45,873 nucleotides of DNA. Origin: an uncultured Chromatiaceae bacterium. GTDB lineage: Bacteria; Pseudomonadota; Gammaproteobacteria; Enterobacterales; Alteromonadaceae. Shown here in pieces: positions 24,633 to 32,095 of the stretch (position 1 is the stretch's first letter; each line of letters begins with the position of its first letter). The notes under the pieces are model-generated. The model did not search any database. It had not been told where the DNA came from and saw only the letters and a list, made by a program, of their open reading frames with translations. Location of the stretch: the NCBI GenBank assembly GCA_937978655.1, contig CALJUX010000008.1, positions 1 to 45,873 on the forward strand, in the 5' to 3' direction. The translations under genes and the position numbers were made by a program.

Positions 24633-24643
24633 TACTTTTAGTC
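24633..24643 (+). promoter_or_regulatory. C-box upstream of the methyltransferase gene
   Basis: TACTTTTAGTC differs at one of 11 positions from the C-box TACTTATAGTC found in front of the controller gene (27,008-26,998, other strand). It ends 23 bases before the methyltransferase ATG at 24,667. In Esp1396I-type systems the C protein also binds a site at the methyltransferase promoter to limit its expression. The match suggests the same here. Confidence 0.6.
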
Positions 24644-24666
24644 ATCAATTTTGTGTTAAGGCTTTT

Positions 24667-25929
24667 ATGTTCGAACAGCTAATCAGGTATAACCATATCC
24701 CTGTCCAAAAATCTACGTTTAAAGCAGGGCTGGCCAGTCACGTGCATCGGTGGTTCAGACTGACCCCCAGCTTCGGACCTGACTTAGTGCGCGAGATGAT
24801 TCAGGAGCTGAAATGTCAGAAAGGCGAAATAATTCTGGATCCATTCAGCGGCGCCAGTACAACCCTGATTGAAAGCCAGCTCGAAGGCTATAACTGCTAT
24901 GGATTTGAAATTAATCCTTTCCTGCATTGGGTCGGTCAGGCATCAACGCACTGGGATTTAGATGTTGCACAGCTGTTGAAAGACCGAGCAGATATCATTT
25001 CTCAGGTGAATGCTCAGCTCCAATCGATAACCTATGAAAATTTAGCATCCCACAATCTGCACGTGCCGCCGATACACAATCCGCACAGATGGTGGCGAAA
25101 CGACGTGATCACCGCACTCCTTGTGCTGAAAAGAGCCATCAGAGAACGTGCTTCCACTGCAGCAGCCCGCGATTTCTTTTTACTTTGTCTGGCGGGTGTC
25201 TTAGTTCCTGATTTAACCAATGTCACTTTAGGCAAACTTCAACTGCATTTTATTAATCGTGACAGCGATAAAATCGACGTGTTGGATACTTTCTTAAGAC
25301 ATTTAGATTCGATGCTCGAAGACCTGGCAAATATCCAGACTTTAGCACTTGGCACAAAATCCAGAATTTTCCATACAAACTCTGTCACTTTAGAAAATGT
25401 GGGTCAGTTGGAACCGGTCAGTTGTGTCATTACTTCTCCGCCATATCCCAACAGATACAGTTATGTGTGGAATACCAGACCGCATTTGTTTTTCCTCGAC
25501 TTTTTCACCAACCCCAAACAGGCTGCGGCCTTGGATAAAGATACAATTGGCGGAACCTGGGGAACTGCGACCTCAATCCTCAGTAAAGGAATTATTGAAC
25601 CGGCCTTTGAGTGTTTAAAAGGTAATGCGTGGCACCTAGTCGAAGATATACGACAAGATGATAATCTGATGGCCAACTACGTGATGAAATACTTTAATTT
25701 ACTTGCCGGGCAGATTAAAGCGATGGAAAACATTCCACAACATAACCTGCGTTGTGCATATGTTGTTGGAAACTCGCGGATCAAAGGCAGATATGTTGCG
25801 ACGGATTTAATACTGGCGGAGATTTTTGCCGGTTTAGGCTACAAAATCAACTCGATTGACCGGTTCAGAAGGCGAAACAGCGGTAAGGATCTTTTTGAAT
25901 CAACCGTTTATGCGCAAAAATTATATTAA
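24667..25929 (+). CDS. Type II DNA methyltransferase (amino-methyltransferase, likely N4-cytosine)
   Basis: A 420-residue DNA methyltransferase. Motif I (SAM binding) is LDPFSGASTTLIES (near residue 59), preceded by the motif X-like HRWFRLTPSFGPDLVREMI. The catalytic motif IV is TSPPYPNRYSY (near 257). SPPY is usual for N4-cytosine enzymes, though N6-adenine cannot be excluded. About 200 residues lie between I and IV and probably hold the target recognition domain. The ATG at 24,667 has TAAGG five bases upstream and lies just behind a C-box; the ATG at 24,613 would put that C-box inside the gene. It converges on the endonuclease gene. Base composition is more AT-rich than the neighbours, suggesting transfer. 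The target site cannot be read from sequence. Confidence 0.88.
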   Translation: MFEQLIRYNHIPVQKSTFKAGLASHVHRWFRLTPSFGPDLVREMIQELKCQKGEIILDPFSGASTTLIESQLEGYNCYGFEINPFLHWVGQASTHWDLDVAQLLKDRADIISQVNAQLQSITYENLASHNLHVPPIHNPHRWWRNDVITALLVLKRAIRERASTAAARDFFLLCLAGVLVPDLTNVTLGKLQLHFINRDSDKIDVLDTFLRHLDSMLEDLANIQTLALGTKSRIFHTNSVTLENVGQLEPVSCVITSPPYPNRYSYVWNTRPHLFFLDFFTNPKQAAALDKDTIGGTWGTATSILSKGIIEPAFECLKGNAWHLVEDIRQDDNLMANYVMKYFNLLAGQIKAMENIPQHNLRCAYVVGNSRIKGRYVATDLILAEIFAGLGYKINSIDRFRRRNSGKDLFESTVYAQKLY

Positions 25930-25941
25930 ACATTGATGGCA

Positions 25942-25968
25942 CCGCTGTTTGTTTATGGTAAACAGCGG
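25942..25968. terminator. Hairpin between convergent methyltransferase and endonuclease genes
   Basis: CCGCTGTTT (25,942-25,950) and AAACAGCGG (25,960-25,968) form a perfect 9-base stem with a 9-base loop, located between the two convergent stop codons (25,929 and 25,977). No long T-tract is present on either side. It is most likely a bidirectional terminator that separates the two converging transcripts. Confidence 0.6.
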
Positions 25969-25976
25969 GCAAGCGG

Positions 25977-26738
25977 CTATTTAATAAACTGCTGGAAAGA
26001 ATATGATTTCTTGATCTCAGACATCATGGTATTAATTTCTTTGCGGATTTCTTTTTTAATTGCCGGACGGTCCCAAATTTCCGCCAAATCCATGCCAAGT
26101 AATTCGGTGGTAAAATCTAAGGCACTTTGACCCACTAAAAACTTCCAGCCGGCTCTTTCCAGCCGGCTGATGGCTTCGTCCCGTGGACTGATGGCGCTGA
26201 ATATAAGGTATACCGGCCGCAAACCGGCTTCAATCAGCTTTGATGCCATATCACAATCTTTGCGCAGGCGGGAACTGTCATTCGGGTTAAAATTGTACCG
26301 AATCTCAATACCTATACCATCAGTCACGATTTCCTCATCGAGAAATTTTTTGCATACTGACTGCACAAACTTAGTATGTTGCTCGCCTATCGTTGAAAAC
26401 CTCAGCCCGACATCTAATTTCAGGCCGCCAACTTTTGGCGCGACTTGTTTTGGTGTCAGTGAATACTTCTCCATTGCCAGGCGGCGGGGGATTTTGTCGT
26501 AAATCTCTCCAAGCCGCCGGCCAATACTGATGCTCACCCGTCCCATAAAACGAATATTGACGTAATCCGCTGTATCTAAATTAAATTTTGGATATAAAGG
26601 GTCACTCTGCAGTGCTGCCAGTTCATGCCGGTAATTTTCTTCCGAGAATTCGCTGCTGATTTTTTTACGCCATCCCGCCAGGTGATGCCGTAATTCTGCA
26701 ATCACCGCTTTTTCCAAATCCGTGTCTGATGCAGGCAT
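25977..26738 (-). CDS. Putative type II restriction endonuclease
   Basis: A 253-residue protein that I cannot assign to a named endonuclease. The call rests on context: it follows the controller gene (8 bases) and converges on a DNA methyltransferase, the standard place for the endonuclease. Possible PD-(D/E)xK-like acidic residues are in GLKLDVGLRF and GIGIEIRYNFN (about 125-160), followed by DSSRLRKDCDMASKLIEAGLRPVYLIFS, which resembles the strand-helix arrangement of such nucleases. The ATG at 26,738 has AGGA seven bases upstream. The C-terminus is Lys-rich (IKKEIRKEINTMMSEIKKSY). Recognition site and family are unknown. Confidence 0.7.
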   Translation of the reverse strand: MPASDTDLEKAVIAELRHHLAGWRKKISSEFSEENYRHELAALQSDPLYPKFNLDTADYVNIRFMGRVSISIGRRLGEIYDKIPRRLAMEKYSLTPKQVAPKVGGLKLDVGLRFSTIGEQHTKFVQSVCKKFLDEEIVTDGIGIEIRYNFNPNDSSRLRKDCDMASKLIEAGLRPVYLIFSAISPRDEAISRLERAGWKFLVGQSALDFTTELLGMDLAEIWDRPAIKKEIRKEINTMMSEIKKSYSFQQFIK

Positions 26739-26746
26739 CTGTTTTC

Positions 26747-26962
26747 CTAATCTTGCTGAAATAATTCCGGGATGCTGGCCGACAAACAAGCAGCGATAAT
26801 TTCTACATTTTTTAGCGTGATATTGCGTTCGCCTCTTTCGACAGCACCGATATAAGTTCGATGCAAACCAGAAAGCAAAGCGAGGTCTTCTTGGGATATG
26901 CCTTTGATTTTTCGTAGTCTTTTGACATTCGCACCAAAGGTTTGATTCAGGGTTTTCATCAT
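26747..26962 (-). CDS. Controller (C) protein of the restriction-modification system
   Basis: A 71-residue Xre-type helix-turn-helix protein: FGANVKRLRKIKGISQEDLALLSGLHRTYIGAVERGERNITLKNVEIIAACL, matching the C proteins of type II systems such as Esp1396I and AhdI. It would be a dimer that first activates and then represses its own gene and the endonuclease gene, delaying cutting until the methyltransferase has protected the host. The ATG at 26,962 (or 26,959) is chosen; the upstream GTG at 26,983 would place the coding region on the operator. No ribosome site precedes the ATG, which fits the leaderless transcripts of C genes. A TTTATAT box about 9-15 bases upstream could be the -10. Confidence 0.9.
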   Translation of the reverse strand: MMKTLNQTFGANVKRLRKIKGISQEDLALLSGLHRTYIGAVERGERNITLKNVEIIAACLSASIPELFQQD

Positions 26963-26982
26963 TGCAGGATATAAAGAATGCA

Positions 26983-27008
26983 CACTATAAGTCGACAGAC
27001 TATAAGTA
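26983..27008 (-). promoter_or_regulatory. Twin C-boxes upstream of the controller gene
   Basis: Read towards the C gene, TACTTATAGTC (27,008-26,998) and GACTTATAGTG (26,993-26,983) are two copies of the C-box core ACTTATAGT, with centres 15 bases apart. The sequence GACTTATAGTC is the recognised half-operator type of the Esp1396I-class controller. Tandem boxes give the known activation-then-repression switch. They end 20 bases before the C start codon. Confidence 0.8.
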
Positions 27009-27044
27009 GCATTTCCGCTGGGTAATTCAGCTGGATAGCAAAAT

Positions 27045-27111
27045 ATGAAACATTTTCAGATTTAACTTGTGTTTAATTTTTCGGCTGCGGTAAAATCTGA
27101 AAAATATTCAG
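27045..27111 (+). promoter_or_regulatory. tetR/RND promoter with two dyad operators
   Basis: Two related 15-mers, ATGAAACATTTTCAG (27,045-27,059) and CTGAAAAATATTCAG (27,097-27,111), match at 12 of 15 positions and each has inverted-repeat arms (TGAA/TTCA). They are 52 bases apart, five helical turns. Between and overlapping them is a fair sigma-70 promoter, TTGTGT (27,067-27,072), 18 bases, TAAAAT (27,091-27,096). An 11-base inverted repeat (TTTTCAGATTT/AAATCTGAAAA) links the two sites. This looks like the autoregulated operator of the TetR gene that follows. Confidence 0.5.
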
Positions 27112-27112
27112 G

Positions 27113-27140
27113 TTTGAGGTGCTGCTTTTGAGGTGCTGCT
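27113..27140 (+). repeat. Tandem 14-base duplication carrying the tetR ribosome site
   Basis: TTTGAGGTGCTGCT occurs twice in perfect tandem (27,113-27,126 and 27,127-27,140), immediately before the tetR ATG at 27,142. Each copy holds a GAGG ribosome-binding core, so the transcript has two alternative sites, with the second correctly spaced. The duplication is probably recent, since both copies are identical. Confidence 0.8.
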
Positions 27141-27141
27141 A

Positions 27142-27777
27142 ATGGACCAATCCCAACACAATCCGGTGCGCGCGCCGCAGCAACAGCGCAGTAAACAGCG
27201 CGCTGACCAGATTCTGGCCGCGGCGCGAGCCATCATTTTGCAAAAAGGCTGTGCCAATCTGACCATCAGTGAAATCGCCGAAGTGGCTGGCGTGACGCCG
27301 GGGTCGATGTATCAGTATTACCGCAACAAAGCGGCGATAGTGCTGGCGCTTGGGCAGTATTACGTCGAATTGTTTCAGCAGCAGCTGGCGCAGATTTTCA
27401 CCGCGCCGGTCACCAGCCGCGAGCAGCTGGCCGAATTGTTTCTGCAGGTGCTGGAACAACATTATCAAATGTTTCGCGACGACCCGGTGGTGCGGGATGT
27501 CTGGGCTGGCACTGCGACCGACAAAGATATGCAGAACCTGGAGCAGCAGGATAACGAACGTCATCTGCAGTTTTTTTGCACTGTGGCCGCGCCGTTTTTC
27601 CCGCCATCCGCCGCAGCTGATTTGCAGCGCACGCTGAATCTGCTGCTGCATTTTGGCGTTGCCGCCTCGCGCCTGGCGCTGGAGCAGGATGAGCGCGAAG
27701 GCCGCGCCACGCTGGATGCGGCGAAAAAAATGCTGGGGCAGAACTGGCAACAATTCTGCCGCAACTACACTGTTTAA
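27142..27777 (+). CDS. TetR-family transcriptional regulator of the RND operon
   Basis: A 211-residue TetR/AcrR repressor. The N-terminal helix-turn-helix is RADQILAAARAIILQKGCANLTISEIAEVAGVTPGSMYQYYRNKAAIVLAL (about residues 20-72), the rest is the helical ligand-binding domain. It is the first gene of an operon with an RND adaptor and pump, so it most likely represses the efflux genes until an unknown toxic compound binds. The ATG at 27,142 is chosen because GAGG lies eight bases upstream; the GTG at 27,133 is inside the duplicated ribosome site. The adaptor starts 48 bases after its stop. Confidence 0.9.
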   Translation: MDQSQHNPVRAPQQQRSKQRADQILAAARAIILQKGCANLTISEIAEVAGVTPGSMYQYYRNKAAIVLALGQYYVELFQQQLAQIFTAPVTSREQLAELFLQVLEQHYQMFRDDPVVRDVWAGTATDKDMQNLEQQDNERHLQFFCTVAAPFFPPSAAADLQRTLNLLLHFGVAASRLALEQDEREGRATLDAAKKMLGQNWQQFCRNYTV

Positions 27778-27824
27778 GTTTACCAATCGCAATGCCAACG
27801 CCAATTCCATCATCAGGAGCACTT

Positions 27825-28925
27825 ATGCCTGCTTTTCCCGCGCTTTCCCGTCAACTGGCCGCCTGCTGTGCGCTCGCGGCTGTTGCTTTGCTCAGCAGCT
27901 GTTCTGACGCGCCCACTGCGCCGGCGGAAACTGTCCGTCCGGTTAAAACCATCCTGGTCAGTGCCGGCACCGGCGCAGAAAAGCTGGTGCAAACCGGCGA
28001 GATTAGGCCGTCGGAAGAAACCAGCCTCGGTTTTCGTATCGATGGCCGCATTGTCAAACGGCTGGTTGATGTCGGCGCTGTGGTCAAAGCCGGTGATGTA
28101 CTGGCGACGCTGGACCCCAGCGACAGCGAAAACCAGTTAAAAGCCGCCAAAGCGCAGCTCGACAGCGCCGTCACCGCTGAAAAACTGGCGTTATCAAACT
28201 TTAAACGCTTAAAACAACTGGCGCCCGGCGGGGCTGTGTCGGCTGCACAGTTAGAGCAGGCGCAGTCAGACCATGAAGCCAGTTTGTCGGCGCGTAAAAG
28301 TGCCGAAGCCAATGTCACCAGCGCGCAGGACCGGTTGAATTTTACTGCGCTGACCGCAACCAGCGAAGGCGTGGTATCGGCAGTGACAGCAAATCCGGGT
28401 CAGGTGGTCAGCGCTGGTCAGGAAGTGGTGCGGCTGGCGGCGCTGGCCGGGCGCGATGCGGTGTTTGATGTGTCAGAGAGCCTGGTCAACAGTAATGTCG
28501 GCCATCCGCCCGTGTTAGTGACCTTGTTGTCTGACCCGGGTATTCAGGCGCAAGGCCGCATTCGCGACGTCAGCCCGGTGGCGGACCCGGTGACCCGGAC
28601 AATCCGGGTACGGGTCACGCTGGAGCAGCCGCCGGCGGCTTTTGGTTTTGGCGCCACAGTGCAGGGCAGTATCGACAAACCAGCTTCTGATCAGCTGATG
28701 GTACCGGCCAGTGCCATGACCCGCGACGGCACTGAGCCGGCGGTGTATGTGGTTGACCCGGCCACATCGCAGCTGCAGCTGAAAAAAGTCAGTGTCAGCC
28801 GTTATTCCGACACTGACGTTTTTATCAGCGCTGGTTTAGGCGCCGGTGAGCGGGTGGTGGTGGCTGGCGTCGGCAAACTGCGGCCTGGTCTTGTGGTGAG
28901 CTTGTTGCCGGAGCCAAAAGCATGA
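27825..28925 (+). CDS. RND efflux periplasmic adaptor lipoprotein
   Basis: A 366-residue membrane fusion protein (HlyD/AcrA type). The signal peptide ends in a lipobox, ALLSSC, with lipidated Cys26. A barrel-sandwich/lipoyl region includes GRIVKRLVDVGAVVKAGDVLATLDPSD (about 70-100), then a coiled-coil hairpin (about 103-165, with Ala-rich KAAKAQLDSAVTAEKLAL), the returning half with TATSEGVVSAVTANPGQVVSAGQEVVRL, and a beta-barrel. The ATG at 27,825 has AGGAG five bases upstream. Its stop overlaps the pump start (ATGA), so the two are coupled. It should connect the inner-membrane pump with an outer-membrane channel such as TolC, which is not encoded here. Confidence 0.93.
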   Translation: MPAFPALSRQLAACCALAAVALLSSCSDAPTAPAETVRPVKTILVSAGTGAEKLVQTGEIRPSEETSLGFRIDGRIVKRLVDVGAVVKAGDVLATLDPSDSENQLKAAKAQLDSAVTAEKLALSNFKRLKQLAPGGAVSAAQLEQAQSDHEASLSARKSAEANVTSAQDRLNFTALTATSEGVVSAVTANPGQVVSAGQEVVRLAALAGRDAVFDVSESLVNSNVGHPPVLVTLLSDPGIQAQGRIRDVSPVADPVTRTIRVRVTLEQPPAAFGFGATVQGSIDKPASDQLMVPASAMTRDGTEPAVYVVDPATSQLQLKKVSVSRYSDTDVFISAGLGAGERVVVAGVGKLRPGLVVSLLPEPKA

Positions 28926-31900
28926 GTTCAGCCCCTAACACTGCCGGGAACACTGGCTTTAATCTCTCCGCCTGGGCGCTGGCCAATCAGCAGTTAGTCG
29001 CGTTTTTACTGCTGGTGGTGATGGCCTGTGGTGTACTGAGTTATGACCGGCTGCCGCGCAACGAAGACCCGGCATTTACCATTAAAACTGCGGTGGTTTC
29101 TGCCGGCTGGCCGGGCGCTACTGTGCCCGATACGATGAATCTGGTCACTGAGCCGATTGAGAAAAAGCTGCAGGAAATTCCTTATCTGGATTTTGTTGAA
29201 AGTTACACCAAAAGCGGTGAAGCCGTGGTGTTTCTGGCACTGAAAGACAATACGCCGCCCGAGATGGTGCCGGATATCTGGTACAAAGTGCGGAAAAAAA
29301 TGCAGGATCTGGCGCCCAGTTTGCCGGCAGGTGTGTCGACACCGGGTGTGAACGATGAGTTTGACGACACTTTCGGCACTATTTTTGGTTTTGTCGCTGA
29401 CGGCTTCAGTCCGCGTGAACTGCGCGAGTATGTCGAAGATATACGCACCGCGCTGCTGCAGGTGCCGAACGTCGGCAAAATTGACATCTTAGGCGTGGAA
29501 GAAGAGCAGATCGTCGTCGAATTTTCGCCAAGGCGCATGGCCGGGCTTGGGCTGGACCCGGCGCAGGTGCTGCAAAGTATTCAGGCGCAAAATGCGGTGA
29601 CCCCAAGCGGCGTGGTGCGTACCGATAAAGAGCGCATCAGCCTGCGGGTCAGTGGCGCTTTTACCTCGGAGCAAAGCATCCGTGATATTACGCTGCGCCT
29701 GGGCGACCGTTTTGTTGCCTTGTCGGAAATTGCCACAGTGTCGCGCCAGCTGGCCGAACCGCCGGTGCCGCTGTTTAAAGTCAATGGCGACAAGGCGCTG
29801 GGCCTGGCGATTTCAATGGCGCCGACCGGCAATATGCTGGAATTTGGTCAGGCGATCCGCGAAAGCATGGCAAAGTTAGCGGCGGATTTGCCGCATGGTA
29901 TTGAGCTGCATGTAGTGGCTGACCAGTCGGCAGTGGTGAAAGAGGCCGTGGGCGGTTTCCTGAAGGTCTTGCTTGAAGCCATTGTCATCGTCCTGGCGGT
30001 GTCTTTTGTTTCGCTCGGCACCCGTGCTGGTTTAGTGGTGGCGGTGTCAGTGCCGGTGGTGCTGGCGATGACTTTTGTTGGCATGGAGCTGGCGGATATC
30101 GGCTTGCAGCGTATTTCACTCGGCGCTTTGATTATTGCGCTCGGGCTTTTAGTCGACGATGCGATGATCACGGTGGAAGCCATGGTGTCCAGGCTCGAAG
30201 CTGGCTGGGATTTACGCCGAGCTGCCACTTATGCCTATGAAACTACAGCATTTCCGATGCTGACCGGCACCCTGGTGATGATCGCCGGTTTTATTCCGGT
30301 GGGTTTTGCTTCATCCAGCGCCGGTGAATATTGTTTCTCGTTATTTATGGTGGTGCTGATTGCGCTGATGAGTTCCTGGATTGTCGCGGTGCTGTTTTCG
30401 CCGCTGTTAGGCGTCTGGTTACTCAAAGCCACGCCGGGCGCGGCCCATCCGGCGCCGGGGCGTTTTATGCTGGCTTATGACCGGCTGCTGACGCAGGCGC
30501 TGGCGCAGCGTGGTAAAAGTATCGCACTGGCGCTTGGGGTCTTTGCGCTGGCGCTGGTCGGCTCGGGCCAGCTGCAGGAAGAGTTTTTCCCGGCGTCCGA
30601 CCGGCCGGAACTGCTGGTCAGTATCAATTTGCCGCAAAACAGTGCGCAGGCCGAGACCGGGCGGCGCACGGCGGCGCTGGAACAAGCGCTGAAAGCCGAT
30701 CCGGATGTCAGCTATTTCTCCAGCTACATCGGCTCTGGCGCCATCCGTTTTTATCTGCCGATGGACGTGTTGTTAAGCCACGAGCATGTGGCGCAGATTG
30801 TGGTGGTGACCAAAGGTCTGGCGGAGCGCGACGCGGTGCGGGCCCGGCTGGAAAGGCTGGTGCAGCAGCAATTCAGTGATTTAGTGGTGCGGGTGTCGCC
30901 ACTGGAACTGGGGCCGCCGGTCGGCTGGCCGCTGAAATACCGTGTGATGGGGCCGGATATTGATGTGGTCAGGGCGCAGGCGCTGGCGCTGAGTGGCATT
31001 ATCGGCCAGAACGCCAATACCCGGGATGTGAATATGACCGCCGGCGAGCCGGAGCGCACTGTGCTGGTGGAAGTGAATCAGACCGAAGCCCGTGCCGCCG
31101 GTTTTAGTTCAGAAGATGTGGCGTCGGCCCTGGCGACTATTTTCTCCGGTCAGATTTTAACCTCGGTGCGTGACGGCAAACGGCTGGTGAATGTGGTGGT
31201 GCGTGGGCAAAGTAACGAACGCGAAGATTTGGCCACAGTGGCAAACTTACAGATCCGCACCGCCGATGGCCGCGCCGTGCCTTTGCGGCAAATCGCCAAA
31301 GTCAGTTATGGCCTGGCCGACCCGATGGTGTGGCGTCGCCAGCGCCAGGCGTTTATCACAGTGCAGGCCGATATCGCGCCCGGCATGACCGCGCAGGGTG
31401 TGGTGAACAGCCTGGCGGCTGATGTCACGGCGTTCAGCGCCAAACTGCCGGCTGGTTATCAGCTGGAAGTCGGCGGCGCAGCGGCCGAGTCGGAAAAAGG
31501 CAACGCATCGATTTTTGCTGTACTGCCGGTGACGATGCTGGTGATGCTGGTGCTGTTGATGATCCAGCTCAAACGCATTTCGCGCACAGTGCTGGCCTTT
31601 ATCACCGCACCTTTTGGTCTGATTGGTATTGTGCTGGCGATGTTACCCACCGTCACGCCGATGGGCTTTGTCGCTTTGCTGGGTGTGATTGCGCTCGCCG
31701 GCATGATTATCCGCAATGCGGTGATCCTGATTAGCGAAGTGGATACCAATGTCGAACAAGGCATGGCACGGGATGACGCTATTATGGCGGCAACGCGCCA
31801 TCGCGCCCGGCCGATTTTGCTGACGGCAGCAGCGGCAATTCTGGGCATGATCCCAATCGCCGGCCAGGTGTTCTGGGGGCCGATGGCTTACGCCATTATT

Positions 31901-32011
31901 GGTGGTTTGTTTGCCGCGACTATTCTGACATTAACTGTATTGCCTTGTGCGCTCAGTTTACTGATGCAACGCGAAAGCCGGGCCCTGACTGCGCCTCAGC
32001 AAGGCGGCTAA
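28922..32011 (+). CDS. RND multidrug efflux pump, inner-membrane subunit
   Basis: A 1029-residue RND transporter of the HAE1/AcrB kind. The N-terminal helix is preceded by a longer cytosolic stretch (NTAGNTGFNLSAWALANQQ). The proton-relay aspartates Asp412/Asp413 lie in GLLVDDAMITVEAM (AcrB Asp407/Asp408). Two large periplasmic loops and twelve helices follow the usual pattern. Typical end-of-pump motifs such as MIIRNAVILISEVD and RHRARPILLTAAAAILGMIPIA are present. It probably extrudes drugs, detergents or other amphipaths using proton flow. The substrate cannot be read. A strong terminator follows at 32,047. Confidence 0.96.
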   Translation: MSSAPNTAGNTGFNLSAWALANQQLVAFLLLVVMACGVLSYDRLPRNEDPAFTIKTAVVSAGWPGATVPDTMNLVTEPIEKKLQEIPYLDFVESYTKSGEAVVFLALKDNTPPEMVPDIWYKVRKKMQDLAPSLPAGVSTPGVNDEFDDTFGTIFGFVADGFSPRELREYVEDIRTALLQVPNVGKIDILGVEEEQIVVEFSPRRMAGLGLDPAQVLQSIQAQNAVTPSGVVRTDKERISLRVSGAFTSEQSIRDITLRLGDRFVALSEIATVSRQLAEPPVPLFKVNGDKALGLAISMAPTGNMLEFGQAIRESMAKLAADLPHGIELHVVADQSAVVKEAVGGFLKVLLEAIVIVLAVSFVSLGTRAGLVVAVSVPVVLAMTFVGMELADIGLQRISLGALIIALGLLVDDAMITVEAMVSRLEAGWDLRRAATYAYETTAFPMLTGTLVMIAGFIPVGFASSSAGEYCFSLFMVVLIALMSSWIVAVLFSPLLGVWLLKATPGAAHPAPGRFMLAYDRLLTQALAQRGKSIALALGVFALALVGSGQLQEEFFPASDRPELLVSINLPQNSAQAETGRRTAALEQALKADPDVSYFSSYIGSGAIRFYLPMDVLLSHEHVAQIVVVTKGLAERDAVRARLERLVQQQFSDLVVRVSPLELGPPVGWPLKYRVMGPDIDVVRAQALALSGIIGQNANTRDVNMTAGEPERTVLVEVNQTEARAAGFSSEDVASALATIFSGQILTSVRDGKRLVNVVVRGQSNEREDLATVANLQIRTADGRAVPLRQIAKVSYGLADPMVWRRQRQAFITVQADIAPGMTAQGVVNSLAADVTAFSAKLPAGYQLEVGGAAAESEKGNASIFAVLPVTMLVMLVLLMIQLKRISRTVLAFITAPFGLIGIVLAMLPTVTPMGFVALLGVIALAGMIIRNAVILISEVDTNVEQGMARDDAIMAATRHRARPILLTAAAAILGMIPIAGQVFWGPMAYAIIGGLFAATILTLTVLPCALSLLMQRESRALTAPQQGG

Positions 32012-32046
32012 GCGCCGGCGGCTGATAGCGGAACAGGCAGATAAAA

Positions 32047-32073
32047 AAAGCCCCGGCAGGTTGCCGGGGCTTT
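32047..32073. terminator. Bidirectional rho-independent terminator
   Basis: AAAGCCCCGGCA (32,047-32,058), loop GGT, and TGCCGGGGCTTT (32,062-32,073) form a perfect 12-base stem. A-rich sequence on the left and TTTGTTTG on the right give a U-tract in either direction. It ends the RND operon and the convergent TonB-receptor gene. Confidence 0.92.
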
Positions 32074-32095
32074 GTTTGTCAGCACAGTGGTGGCT

